DNA of 64,000 nucleotides from contig OW028579.1 in assembly GCA_932294295.1 (NCBI GenBank), positions 6,346,370-6,410,369 on the forward strand, read 5' to 3'. The notes beneath the pieces were generated by a model, which had not been told where the DNA came from, made no database searches, and was given only the letters and a program-made list of their open reading frames with translations. Of this stretch, positions 34,672-46,392 are shown piece after piece. The translations under genes and the position numbers were made by a program. Each line of letters starts with the position of its first letter. The first letter of the stretch is position 1. The DNA comes from Alitta virens (taxonomy: Eukaryota > Annelida > Polychaeta > Phyllodocida > Nereididae).

Positions 34672-35654
34672 TTAACACCAAGGTGTGCGACAGTTAACCC
34701 GCCAGCTTCTACGAGTGTCTCACTTGTGACTTGGCGTATGCCACAAGTGCCTCTACGGCAATGACAGCTTCACTATGGTTGCTAACTATAAACAATCATG
34801 AGCAAAACATCCGCCGATTTTGGCGGTTGTTCTAGGTTCGGGGACGGCTGTGAGGAATCGAGTAAGTGTGTTCACCGTTTTCTACAACCTCCCGATAACC
34901 ATGGTTGCAGTACGGATGCCCAATTCTTCGCAATATTACATAATTCTATGAGAGCAATACAGCTTCATGGGAAAACTGGCTATGTGAGAACCCCCCTTAA
35001 ACTACAAAGCATGTGAATCACATAATATTTTTTAATTAGACTGGGGTGCATTTGAGATATAACATTACTCACAACTGGTATTTTAAAGGTTCAACTTGCC
35101 CGGACCTTTCAACGAGAATGGCCTGTAGTGTATATATAACCTAGAAAATACAATAATTATAATATAAAATACATAAAAACGTTTTCATATTTCTTTTTAG
35201 CCATGGTTTATTTTGCCCCTCCTTCCATTTTACATAAGGCATGAATAACTTTGCAAAGTTTTCTATGTTTTGTGTAAATATGAAATGGTTTAATTTCTTA
35301 AGCGCATGACCTTTTTTTTTCTTCACATTTTGGGATACACAACAAAGTTATGTTGCAAAAATCTAGCCATAATAAAGCAGTCCCCTCAGACTTGGACGAG
35401 TTTATTTTCCTGTATATATGATAAGGACAACTGCCTCTAAATCACAGAAAACAAGAGGAAAGACAATATTTATTTAAGTATAGGTAAAAAGGGTAGCACA
35501 ATCAGCAAGAAAAAAGAAGACAAACAATAAAAGTAAAGAAAGGTATATTTAAAAACAGTGTATACAATATATACAACTTTATATGAATACTATGTATAGC
35601 CAACCTGACAATATAAAAAGGGTTCATATTCAGGTAGAGGTACCCTTTACAGAC

Positions 35655-35790
35655 AGCTGTATGTTTGTTAGTTAAAAGTCTGTTTCTCTGTTTGTCACAT
35701 GCTAATTATTGTATATCACATGTTGGTAATTGTTTGTCACATGAACTTATTTAGTTTGTCACACGGTCATGGGTTTGTCACATTTTCAAA
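35655..35790. repeat. degenerate phrase array, GTTTGTCACATG type
   Basis: Variants CTGTTTGTCACATGC, GTATATCACATGTTGG, TTGTTTGTCACATGAAC, TAGTTTGTCACACGG, GGGTTTGTCACATTTT follow with about 20-35 base spacing. Confidence 0.7.
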
Positions 35791-36014
35791 AAAATTGCAT
35801 AAGCACATGTCATGTATTACCTAAAATCTCCTACACACAGAGAGCAAATATAGACATTTTTATGTGGCATATCAAATTAACCATTTTTGTCTCTGTCTTT
35901 TCATTAACTTCTCTGTCATGAGAGGTAGATTTTACGGCTCTTTGAAAAAGCAGACCTGGCAGCAAAAAGGGCTCTTACAAAAGAGATAACTGATTTTACT
36001 AGCCCATACACTGA

Positions 36015-36420
36015 TTTTAAAATGACTATACAATCTTTCTCATGTCTTGCTGGCAAAGACAATGGAATGAATGTAATTACAACAAGTTGCATTCAATCTT
36101 ACCTTGCATTCAAAATAAAATACCTAGTAGGTTCAATACTCGCAAAGATCAAGGAATATATGCCTCATAGGACATTCAAGACTTACGCATTTACACCTTT
36201 TAGTCAATGAACCGGCACCGGTATGCCAGAGTTGTCGGTGCCCCCTAACAATCAAACATATTTTATTAGATTGCACCCACTTACAATGCATTAGAAGACC
36301 TTTGTTTCAAGCTACTACCTTACAACGTCTGTTTAAAAGATATCCAGCGCAGACAATTATTGATTTTTTACATGCTTCTGGTTTCTACTACCAAATATAG
36401 ATAATCAATCTTAACCTAGA
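36015..36420 (+). pseudogene. LINE ORF2 C-terminal relic (copy A)
   Basis: Nearly the same sequence as 49471-49660 from CGGTATGCCAGAGTTGTCGG onward. Upstream, another frame gives SCWQRQWNECNYNKLHSI, typical of the region after the RNase H/RT part of non-LTR ORF2 proteins. Then comes a Cys-His motif (CQSC-H-C) broken by stops, ending YYQI and TAG. Several frameshifts; no (CA)n tail seen. Confidence 0.65.
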
Positions 36421-36554
36421 GAAAATATCATACAAGTATGTCTCTGTCCTGAGAGCCGTCAGGTCAATAGAAATGTCCACTGTTGACCAGTCTCTACATA
36501 CACACATATTATATGCATATTGGCCAGCTCTGTACACACATATTGTCCAGCTCT

Positions 36555-36830
36555 GTTGAAGGTCCCGGTTTGATCCCAAGCCCGGTCACTCTTCATGAGC
36601 TACATCCCACTGGCTGTTGATCACATGAGATGTTAAATTGGAGGTGCCTTGAACTTTGTGTCTATACTGCGGCAACTTGGGCAAGTAAAAGATCCCACCC
36701 ATAGGGTAAATGTGTAACATGGTGCGGACTCGAAGCCTTATCATCTTTTCATTACATCTGCCTCTGACAGCTGGTCCTATAAGCTGACTAAGCTTCATAC
36801 CCAGTAGCATTGAGGCACTGACTGTTTATC
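36555..36830 (+). repeat. old tRNA-derived SINE family, best copy
   Basis: Starts with a box-B-like GGTCCCGGTTTGATCCCAAG, then a long body including GCAAGTAAAAGATCCCACCC, GGTAAATGTGTAACATGGTG, ATTACATCTGCCTCTGACAG and GCTGACTAAGCTTCATACCC. Diverged copies occur at 3056-3265 (minus), 39110-39310, 42170-42362 and 53480-53690. Confidence 0.65.
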
Positions 36831-38365
36831 GGCTGTCATATGAACTACAGATACTTAATGCTAAATTGAGAATTGACTCATGAGAAGAGATTGCAAAAAT
36901 TAGGCCTTTTTTCAAAATGTGGTCACAACTGAATTAACTAATTAGTGAACATTTAAGAAACACTTGAAAAAAAGATGCAGTTTATAAAGTTTTTCCTTTT
37001 AGATTTTAGTCACAAACAATGCTGAATGAACTTACATTTCGTGTATTATGGCTTGTGGTGTTTGGATTCGTGGAATGGAGGGACAGACTTGATCATTTCT
37101 TGGACCGTTTACTATAGATTGAAGAGAACATCAAAACAGTGGTTGTTTTTTTGTTTTGTTATTCAAAGTTCTTTTCTTTTGTCATCTAATTTTAATGGTT
37201 CTCCTTTTTTTAAGATCACATGATGAAGCCCAGTACAGTTTTTGTGATTAAACGTAATATGGCTTAAAACATGGACGGCGCGCGGTGTATTTCCTTTAAA
37301 GGTCTGCATGATGACATCACTCTCTCTAAATATACAAATCTAAACAAATTTCCTCCTGATAGGTTTCCCTTGGTAAAAGTAGAGCTTGTTTGGTAAATAA
37401 ACCTTTATCACTACATTGTTGTAAGAGTACAAATTGGGGAATTTGGACTCGAGTTACCAGAGTACATAGTTCTCAACCTACACCACCTGGCCACTGTCTG
37501 ACATGGACACCATAAAACTTTGGCCCAGATGTGATGAAATACACATGTGTCAGCTTAAAATTCTGGTGAATATCTTACATTTTGATATATGCATGAGGTT
37601 TTGCAGTGTTATAACATAATTAATTTGTGTGTTCTTATGACATATCTTTAAAGTATTAAGGACGAAGTTTTCCAAGAACTGATGACTGGTATGACCACAA
37701 GATATATCCAGTACAAAGGTCTTAGACTGACGTGGGTGTGGGATTGCCAACTTGTAAAAATAAGATTTTTAGCATTCCGAGAATTGATAAAATATATCTC
37801 ATAAGCCACGTAATTGTGTTCTATTAGCTCGAGTAGTGTCATTATGTGGAGCATTGTGGACCAATCTAATTACTACCACATGAAACGTTTAACTAATGCT
37901 TCATCAGATTAATTACTATAATTGTTAAAGCTCAATCAACTCAAGTATCAAGCATGAGTTGCAATGAAGTATGTTTCACTGACAGAAAATATTATCTTAT
38001 AATACTTGACCGTATTACAATAATGAGTTCACCTTTTGATTTAAGCAGCAATTGCATAATCAGATGTTGTGTAAGCGAATAAACGCAGTGCTACTGAAGA
38101 AACGTCTGCGTTAAGAAAAATGGCAAAAATTCGTCAAAAGAAGATGGAAATATTTTAATGCAAAAGTTTTGTTTTTTTGGTTTATCACTTAAACCATAGT
38201 TTGAGGACAGTTCTTGGGACGCTAAAGCATCAATACTGCCTCATTCTTCCTCAGACACTGTCTAGTCTTAATATTTAAAGCCAACACTGTTCATTCCACC
38301 TTTTATGTATAGATCAGAGCACACACTCAACCATTCCCGGTACTTTCACTCGCTTTGTATTTGTG

Positions 38366-38562
38366 TAGCGCTCTGGGCTTCCAACCGCTGGGTCCCGGGT
38401 TCGATTCCCGGTCGAGCCTAAGTTGGATGGCTGTTTCATCCTTCATCTCATTGCCATTGTCCCTGCCTGTCCAAATTAGCCCAACTGGTGCAGAAATACA
38501 GGATAATCACACACACACTCACGCATGCACGCGCACACGCACATGCACGCACACACACACAC
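38366..38562 (+). mobile_element. SINE copy, 5'-truncated, (CA)n tail
   Basis: Begins inside the head at TAGCGCTCTGGGCTTCCAAC, keeps box B GGTTCGATTCC and the body, and lacks CGTAAAGCCCTA before a long imperfect CACA tail. Confidence 0.88.
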
Positions 38563-39109
38563 CAAGCGACCTCATTATGGACATTTTTTGCTAGTTTACC
38601 TAGTTAAACAAAATGATTGGTTAAACTATGTAGCCAATAGGCTGAGTATAGACTTAAGAAATCTTTTCTGAAAAATACAAGAGAAATGGATTCATATTTT
38701 TTTAGTTCTGAAAGTACTGGGCCTCCTTGTTGTAGGGGCTGGTGACACAGACAGTTATCATGCACATCATTAAATACCATATTACAGAATGTCCATAATT
38801 GCATGAATAAAGATAGTATATATATTACCTCGCTACCTTCAGTGCCCAATCGTTGGTACCACTATGCCCTCAATCTGACCCTTTAATGCAGATTGTTTCT
38901 TTGCCAGATGACTTTATTGAGTCCTCGAATATCATTCATGTTGATATGGCTTGTGACAAAAGCCAGATGATCTGTGTTGCCTGGACAACATACCCCTTCC
39001 ATACCCCTTTCATACCCCCTAACAAGTTTGTATGCTAACACCCCTAGCTGAGTATCAAAATGTTTTGCCTTTTATTTGCACACTAGATGATGTTTGCTTG
39101 GTTAATGAG

Positions 39110-39310
39110 TCGATAAGTAAAAGACACCACCCATGGGGAGTTCCCACCGGCAAAGATTGATGTGGGGAGCTGACTCTTTGCTTCACTCGATAGACAATAG
39201 AGACACAGTGAAGATGGAGTAACATGGGTGACTCGGATTGACACCATTACATCTGCCTCTGGCATCTGATCATACAAGTTGATTAAACTTCAGATCAGTG
39301 GCTCAATGCT
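39110..39310 (+). repeat. old SINE family copy
   Basis: Contains AGTAAAAGACACCACCCATG, ATTACATCTGCCTCTGGCAT and AAGTTGATTAAACTTCAGAT, aligned with the 36555 copy. Confidence 0.6.
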
Positions 39311-39823
39311 TTTTGTTGATAATTTATCAAAAGAAAATCTCCGCTTGTCTCGGCTAAAATATCTGTCATAAACATTACGAATGGATGGTGACTTTGAGGC
39401 TGAACTTGGCCATAAATCATGCGAGTCACATTCACTCCTACAACTTATCTTGGGGTCCTATTTCTCGGACTAGGCACTTAGATGAAACCAAGGCAACGAG
39501 TGCATGTGTCTCAGCTTCTACATGCAAATGAGCTGATGTAGAACAACAACATTTTCTGGCATTCTGATTGGTTTACAGCCATTGACGTCATTGGTTATCA
39601 GTTCCATTAATAGTTTGTACCCTTTACATATTTTTAACGCCTACAGATTGCAAGGTTTCGTTAATTATCTAATCAAATCTCAATAGAGTATCGTTTCAGG
39701 TGTTGAGTTTCTCATTAAAATCCACTGTGTGTGCCTAGATATCTGGCTGTCATCAGACATTCATTAAATTATCAACGTTGTGATCTCACATGCCGCGAAG
39801 CGCAAAGTACACCAGTACTTTCA

Positions 39824-40009
39824 GCGGAGGCCTAGCTCAGAGGTAGCGCTCTGGGCTTCCAACCGCTGGGTCCCGGGTTCGATTCCCGGTCGAGCCTAAG
39901 TTGGATGGCTGTTTCCTCCTTCGTCTCATTGCCATGGTCTCTGCCTGTCCTAATTAGCCCAACTGGTGCAGAAATACAGGACGTAAAGCCCTAATCACAC
40001 ACACACACA
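39824..40009 (+). mobile_element. SINE copy, full length, perfect 14-bp target duplication
   Basis: CACCAGTACTTTCA at 39810-39823 and 40010-40023 flank the element exactly. The head has TAGCTCAGAGGTAGCGCTCT and GGTTCGATTCC; the tail ends ACGTAAAGCCCTAATCACAC with (CA)n. Confidence 0.95.
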
Positions 40010-40730
40010 CACCAGTACTTTCAAATTGTTTACAAATGGAACGGTTTGATATCTGAGGACTCCAGCCTACATTTTGCTAATCTTGGCCTGAAGCCGTTAT
40101 CGTCTGCTTGAGAATGAAAGTTGTCAGATGCCTTCTACCAATCAACAAGGTCAACATTTTGCAATAACTCCAGATCACCAAGTGCATCAATAGTAGTTCG
40201 TGATATAGAACAATATAAGTCACACGGGTCATTTTTGCAGGCGACACCAGCAAATGCAGCATTTCACCATATGTTTAGTTCAGTCCTATATAGTTGCATA
40301 TGATTTTTTTCTAGGTCAAATAAAATATTAATTTTTTCTAACTTATGGTATTCTGCATATAGGGATTCCAGAATGCAAAAGGGAACATGAATGGAACAAG
40401 AGAAATGTTCCAATGGTAGCAAAAAAGGTGTATTTGGTGTACATATGTAGATGTAGAATGTAGAAGTACAGTGAAATAATGGTGTCTATAGTTCTCATGG
40501 TACATACAGTTTGCATTGGGTAGAGCTCACTGTGGGTTCAAGGTATTCACCAAAAGTGTTACCACCCATGCCAGGAGGAAGCCTAGGACGTTCAAGGGCA
40601 GTTCTGATGTCCACCGAATGGTCTAGTGGTTGGCATGACAACCTTCTATGACAGTAATTATTGAGGCGTTGGAGGGAACGTGCTCTTTGCACTATTTATG
40701 AGTACATATCAGTCTGTCTCATGATATGGG

Positions 40731-40898
40731 AAGGTGGAGGGCCTAGCTCAGTGGTAGCATGCTGGGCTTCCGACAACTGGGTCCCAGGTTCAATTCCTAG
40801 TCGAGCCCAAGTTGGATGGCTGTTTCATCCAACATCTCATTGCCATGGCCCCCTGCTTGTCCCAAATTAGCCCCTCAGGTACAGGACCCACCCACTAT
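40731..40898 (+). mobile_element. SINE copy, diverged
   Basis: Head GGCCTAGCTCAGTGGTAGCA, box B GGTTCAATTCC, body with several changes, end CAGGTACAGGACCCACCC. Possible duplicated CATATGGGA-like flanks. One of the older copies. Confidence 0.85.
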
Positions 40899-41011
40899 CA
40901 TATGGGATATGGTTCTCATAGTTGTTGCTATAATCATATCCTTCACCCTAATGTCAGATAAATGTCTGCTGATGTTTCCGATGCCGAGCCAACAAAGAGG
41001 CAATGTGGCAT

Positions 41012-41056
41012 GCATGCCCCAGATAGAATTCTAATGGAATGCTATCTGGGGCATGC
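41012..41056. repeat. short inverted repeat (hairpin)
   Basis: CATGCCCCAGATAG and CTATCTGGGGCATG face each other around about 17 bases; a third partial copy (GCTATCTGGG) follows. Confidence 0.7.
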
Positions 41057-41605
41057 TATCTGGGTAATCATAACAACTGTGTAAAGTTAGATTAACAGCA
41101 CACAATAATGTTGTAAAGCCAATTTGTGTTCTTTTTTTTGGTCAGGTATAAGCCTTTTAAAGAATTCGCGAAAAAAACGAAAAAGACAACAGTGAGGTCA
41201 GACCTTGTGTAGGAGGACAAACGACCAATAACCTATCTAAGCTCCTATCTGAGCTCCTATCTAAGCTTCTCTGAAGAATGTTTGCATTTCACCTGCCAGC
41301 TTTGAGTTTATGGCATGGTGCACCAGAATTTTTGAACCGATATAACAGTCACTAAATCAATAGTCGTTCATGATTTGCACATGGCCCAAATTTTTCACAG
41401 GAAGATTGCGGTATTTTTTTCAAGTGTTCGATATGAGAATGATGATTAAATGTGTTTATTTTAAAAATATTATTTTTATTATGCTCTACATAATTTGACT
41501 AGGACATTATGAAGAAAAAAGAAATTTCATTCCCTAATTTTGCTTTATTGCCAATGTGAATGCTCATGATCAGCCATCAGTATGGTGTGGCCTAATTCAC
41601 CTCTC

Positions 41606-42054
41606 AATGTGTCCTTCATGAAAGTAATGCCCTATCGGTGAGCGCATGGTCAAGACAGTCCCAATCATCATCCCGCAGAGCATGGTCGTTGACCTGTCGT
41701 TGACCTGTCGTTAAGCCGATGTCTAACTGACATTGGTGATGGCAGCCAACGTTGAGTTAATGTGACATGTTATCTGGCCAGGAACATATGTAATGGATGG
41801 TAATTCTTGGCATTAAATCTTGGCCTTGAAAGTCCTGGGCCTCCTCATGGCAATGGTGGGTAACACCTGTCGTGCAGTCCTGGAACCCAGTGACCAACAC
41901 AGTATTTATTACCTTTACCTATGCCTGTCTACTGCTCTCCCGTGTGGTATATATTATACCGAAGTACAAAAATTATTAATGACTTTATCTGTTTAAAATG
42001 ATTGGGACTGTATGGTGCTCACCGATAGGGCATTACTTTCACAAAGGACACATT
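41606..42054. mobile_element. 449-bp MITE with about 60-bp terminal inverted repeats
   Basis: Left AATGTGTCCTTCATGAAAGT...CCCTATCGGTGAGC...GACAGTCCCAATCAT; right ATGATTGGGACTGT...GCTCACCGATAGGG...ACTTTCACAAAGGACACATT. The interior is noncoding and includes a dispersed repeat piece (AAAGTCCTGGGCCTCCTCAT) also found near 38710. Confidence 0.85.
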
Positions 42055-42169
42055 TTGAAGGATCTTTATCCGTTTGAAATGTCGTAGAACACAATACCTA
42101 CCTCACTCAACTGCATAGGACCCTTAAATTGCTCATGTGATTTCAATGTATATTTTAATCAAGGTTAAT

Positions 42170-42362
42170 TGCATGGCTAGGCCATTTAGATACTTGTACT
42201 TAGTGACAATGCTGGGCCAAGTAAAAGACCCTACCCATGGGGTAAATATATTACATGATGTTGACACAAAGCGTTGTTATCTCATCATAATGTCTGCCCC
42301 TGGCAGCTGCTAATATAAGCTGACTAAATTTAAGACCCAGTAGCACTGAGACATTAGACATA
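42170..42362 (+). repeat. old SINE family copy
   Basis: AAGTAAAAGACCCTACCCAT, GGGGTAAATATATTACATGA, AATGTCTGCCCCTGGCAGCT and AAGCTGACTAAATTTAAGAC align with the 36555 copy. Confidence 0.65.
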
Positions 42363-42449
42363 GCTATTTGGAAGGTTTAAAGAAAAACAAGTGAAATATG
42401 TGTGGGAATATGAATAGTTATGGAGATAATAAATCATTCATAGTAATCA

Positions 42450-42639
42450 TTGGTGGTGGTAGATTAGGGCTTTACGTCCTGTATTTCTGCACCTGAAGGG
42501 CTTATTAGGACAGGTAGGGACCATGGCAATGAGACAAAGGATGAAACAGCCATCCAACATAGGCTCGACCGGGGATTGAACCCGGGACCCAGTGGTTGGA
42601 AGCCCAGCGCGCTACCACTGAGCCAGGCCTCCACCAAAA
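42450..42639 (-). mobile_element. SINE copy, full length, minus strand
   Basis: Flanked by CATAGTAATCA at 42439-42449 and 42640-42650. On the plus strand it reads from TTTACGTCCTGTATTTCTGC to CTACCACTGAGCCAGGCCTC; body variant GCACCTGAAGGGCTTATTAG. Confidence 0.93.
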
Positions 42640-43311
42640 CATAGTAATCAAGGTGGACTTTTTTTTAATGTGTTAGTAAACATGCTGATTAGAGATATGT
42701 TGTGGATTGCATCATCACATGGAACTTTCCTAAAAATCAATTATAAAACACGTCAGAAAAAAATCCAGTTAAGTGTTATTAGCTATTTATATTGAAGCTA
42801 GTTTTAATATCTGTCAGCTATCAGTGCTTGTGTATTAATAGAAATGTAGTTCTGCACTAAAACCTTACCATTGAGACCACAAGTAATGCAAAAATAATAA
42901 ATGTTCTTAATGAGAGGTAGTGGACACCCAAATTTGGCCAACATTTGAGTCCCGTTGATAGTGAGGTACTTTCAATTGGAGCCAAATTAGAGGTCTTAAT
43001 AGTGAAACAGTCTTAATGCTGAGTCAGTAGGCCTAATTAGCCAGGAACTGTTTCGCTAAACAATGGAATCTAACAATTTACTATTTTTGCATTAATCCCA
43101 TGTGGGATTGGTTGTCTTAATGCTGAGGTGAAGTGCAGTGGCATCAATACACCAGCTGGGTCTAAATTAGACGTTTCAATTTAGTGAAATATTCATAATT
43201 GCAAGGCAGTAATTAGGGAAGGGTTTCGTTGTACAATGGGGCCTCACCTCTATATTCTGCACAGACCTTTGATTTGTAATATATGTTGCAGGTACCTCCC
43301 AGAGCTGTTGT

Positions 43312-43500
43312 AGGGTGGGGGCCTAGCTCAGAGGTAGCGCTCTGGGCTTCCAACTGCTGGGTCCCGGGTTTGATTCCCGCTCGAGCCTAAGTTGGATGGC
43401 TGTTTCATCCTTCATCTCATTGCCTTGGTCCCTGCCTGTCCTAATTAGCCCATCAGTTGCAGAAATACAGGTCGTAAAGCCCTTATCACCCACTCACCCA
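43312..43500 (+). mobile_element. SINE copy, full length
   Basis: Target duplication CCCAGAGCTGTTGT at 43298-43311 and 43501-43514. Box A and B present; body of the CATCAG type; tail (ACCC/ACTC)n. Confidence 0.93.
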
Positions 43501-43629
43501 CCCAGAGCTGTTGTGATATAATGTTATTGTTACTGTAGGTCGCCCACGTGACAGCGACACTGCAGTGTCTTAACGTGGGTCGCCTGGCCTGTATGTACCT
43601 TATAATTTGTTTTTATACAGTCAAATAAA

Positions 43630-43633
<4 letters not shown>

Positions 43634-43726
<93 letters not shown>
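43634..43726. repeat. (CT)n(TA)n compound microsatellite
   Basis: About 13 CT units followed by about 35 TA units with a single AGTATA interruption. The TA part is self-complementary and can form a cruciform. Confidence 0.95.
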
Positions 43727-43727
<1 letters not shown>

Positions 43728-45203
43728 GATAGGCCTGGCCTATTGGCAAAGATTTCTACAATTAGGTGAAATACAGATTGTACCGAATCTGACTCAAGTA
43801 TTTCATAAAATAATGAGGTGGCCATTAGGTGGGGTTCAACTGTATCTTTTTTTAAGGTCTAGACTATGTCAATCCCTAATGTTTCGGTCTCAATGTTGAC
43901 ACCGAAATGCTGATAACTTATCAACAGATTGCACCAATAAGAGAACGAGTTCTAAATAATAATCCCATGAAAAGTAGTTTAGCTTGTAAATTTTTACTTT
44001 TTTTTAATCAATATACTCCACATTCTAGCTTTCTATATAATATAAAAAGTTTTGAAACTTTGGAATCAGCTCACATGACGCCAAGCTTAACGTTTTCCAG
44101 CATCACTTGATCTCCTTCAAGAAACTGCTGCTTTTCCCAGAGGTAGGAACCCAAGTCAAGTTTTATTTATTTAATAACATATTTAAATTTGGGATTTAAT
44201 ATTGGATTTTGCTTTTGTTCAACGAATCTATAAAAATAAAAACCGATGCACATATTGATTACATTTTTAATTAATACAATTTGAAAACTTTACAAGAAAA
44301 AAAAATTGGCTCACAGGAAATTATTAAAAAAATAGTATATTTCAACAGACTTAGATCAATAACTGCAGATCATAAATTATTTTAAAATATTCAGTTATAT
44401 TTTAAGTGTGAAATAAATAAATCCATGTCTTAGTGATATTTGTATAGTTATTTCTCAAGTACTTTTGGTACCAATTGAATCGGATGGATATGACCAACTT
44501 GCTTCAATGCAGAAAATAAGTACTCAGAAATTGGGAGTCGAACTTAGGATCCCATTGAGATGGCTATAAGATATTTGCTACATTGCAATCAGTAGTTAAT
44601 ACAATTACTGTTTTAACATTAGTTGAACAGTTGAAAAATACGCTGAACCAAATACAAATACAAATATAAACGCAACAAATTTTAAGACTAATTTAATTTT
44701 AAAAGCTACATTTTGTTGGTTTTTTTTTCTCGACTCAATGTATAAAATCGAATATTAAATGAAGATATATGTTTACCTGAAATAAATATCCAATAAGAAT
44801 TCCCATATTGTATTTTAATATTTAAGCGCAGTGAACGGTAAATCAAAGTGGAATTCAACGGAACATCTAATTTCATATTTAAAATGATTTGCACAACTGA
44901 ACATAGTCGAAATTAGGCAAGTTCCTAGTTACTGTCTAATTTTGTATTATTAATAAACAACTTAAATTTAAATATTCAGTTAACCTAAATTGGTTGGAGT
45001 TGTGAAATTCGGCTCTTTCAATTTAGGCAAGATTTAAGATATGTAAAATTTATCTAAATCTAGCTACTGATAAATCGACTGCTTTCCGGTTACTTTTTCC
45101 AAAAAAAAAATGCAGTCAATAGTTAGCTCCAGTTACTGCAATTTTGCATGGGAACACTAACCAAGCCCTGTCTCTGTTCTAACTGTTCTCTCTAAAGTCT
45201 TTG

Positions 45204-45392
45204 GGTGGGGGCCTAGCTCAGTGGTAGCACGCTGGGCTTCCAACCACTGGGTCCCGGGTTCAATTTCCGGTCAAGCCTATGTTGGATGGCTGTTTCATCC
45301 TTCATCTCATTGCCATGGTCCCTACCTGTCCTTATTAGCCCATCAGGTGCAGAAATACAGGACGTAAAGCCCTAATCCACCACCACCACCAC
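45204..45392 (+). mobile_element. SINE copy, full length (CATCAG subtype)
   Basis: Head GGGGGCCTAGCTCAGTGGTA, box B GGTTCAATTTCC, GCCTATGTTGG, CCCATCAGGTGCAG, tail (CCA)n. It lies directly before the LINE RT relic, with no clear duplication. Confidence 0.9.
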
Positions 45393-45403
45393 GTATATAT
45401 TGT

Positions 45404-46324
45404 ATGTGGAGTGCCCCGAGGCTCGGTTTTGGGGCCATTTTTTATTCTTAATTTTTTGTGAACAACCTTATGAACTAAGTCATGCAAATAATTTAAGCTG
45501 ATGACACCAATTTATTTATTTCTGGAAAAGATTTAACTGAATTAATTCCCATTATGAACACTGAACTAACTTATTATATGACATGGATGAACATAAACAA
45601 ATTAATGGTTAATATAAGTAAAATAAACTATATGATTTTTAGAATGAGAAGCAGGAAATTACCTGAAAATATACCTGACCTATCACATGGTCTCTGCCTG
45701 TCCTAATTAGCCCAACTGGTGCAGAAATACAGGACGTAAAGCCCTAATCACCCACCACCCACCCACCTGACCTATCACTAAACAGAAAAGTTACGGAGAG
45801 TCTCCACAGGGAAATTCTTGGGTGTTGTATTGGATGATACACTAACATGGCTTCCTCATATTCACCTTACCAAGAATAAAGTACCAAAAGGGACTGGGGT
45901 AATTAATAAAGCTCGAAAATATTTATGTTCAAGAACATTAATGTCATTGTATTATAGTTTCATCTATCTGCATCTTATATATTGCATTGAGTCTGTAATT
46001 ATAGGACATATTTAAATTCCCTTTAAAAAAAATTCAAAGAAAAAGCTCAGAAATTATATATTCTCTCCCACAATGGCAACATACACGTAAAATGTTTTTA
46101 GATATATATTTTCTTTACATGTCTGTTTGCATTCAAAAAAAAAAAAAAGAATTCTTACCAACAAGATTTCAGTAATGTTTCCGATACAAATGAATATTTC
46201 TCAATTTACTTTTGCACAGAAAAGAATGAGATATATGGGAGTAAAAGTAAACAACTTCAACAATAAATTAGAATGGAAAAGTAGTTATTATGCATTCAAG
46301 AGAAACCTAAAAAGATATATATGA
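45404..46324 (+). pseudogene. non-LTR reverse transcriptase pseudogene (L2/CR1/jockey-like)
   Basis: The conserved RT motif GVPRGSVLGPFF lies at the start. After a stop comes ADDTNLFISGKDLTELI (catalytic ADD), WMNINKLMVNISKINYMIF, then, beyond a nested SINE piece, LGVVLDDTLTWLPHIHLTKN, KARKYLCSRTLMSLYYSFIY and a C-terminal NNKLEWKSSYYAFKRNLKRY before TGA. Several frameshifts and stops make it inactive. It is a different family from the LINE at 18314. Confidence 0.85.
45687..45765 (+). mobile_element. SINE tail-only insertion nested in the LINE
   Basis: Starts ATGGTCTCTGCCTGTCCTAA and runs to the (ACCC)n tail. Flanked by 13-bp duplications CCTGACCTATCAC at 45674-45686 and 45766-45778, so it is a true 5'-truncated insertion. 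Confidence 0.93.
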
Positions 46325-46392
46325 TGAATAATATAATTCACTTGAATGACACGTAGATTATATTGATCCTAAGAACTGGCAAACAATTTTAG

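Larger units (their letters stand above)
30941..34997. mobile_element. PIF/Harbinger DNA transposon, defective, 4057 bp
   Basis: Long terminal inverted repeats: left AGGGGGTTTCTCACATAGCC at 30941, right GGCTATGTGAGAACCCCCCT ending 34997; similarity continues for more than 60 bp (TGAAGC-GTATTGCTCTC-TAGAATTATGTA). TAA flanks both ends (30938-30940 and 34998-35000), matching the 3-bp TWA/TTA/TAA target typical of the superfamily. Inside are a transposase relic (+) and a MADF-type DNA-binding gene (-), the usual two-gene Harbinger set in convergent orientation. A SINE, a SINE head and a LINE tail are nested inside, so the element is old and immobile. Confidence 0.9.
35001..38365. other. repeat-rich DNA without supported genes
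   Basis: Holds a resumed direct-repeat unit (35001-35060), a GTTTGTCACA phrase array (35655-35790), a LINE C-terminal relic (36015-36420) and an old SINE copy (36555-36830). 36831-38365 is AT-rich with only short chance ORFs. Confidence 0.55.

Noticed and set aside
40121..40303. Short ORFs in 35-56 kb (for example 40121-40303, 43907-44110, 52977-53186)
   Set aside because: AT-rich chance frames without family motifs or splice context; several overlap repeats.
43634..43726. Origin-like or promoter-like AT palindrome
   Set aside because: It is a simple (CT)n(TA)n microsatellite.
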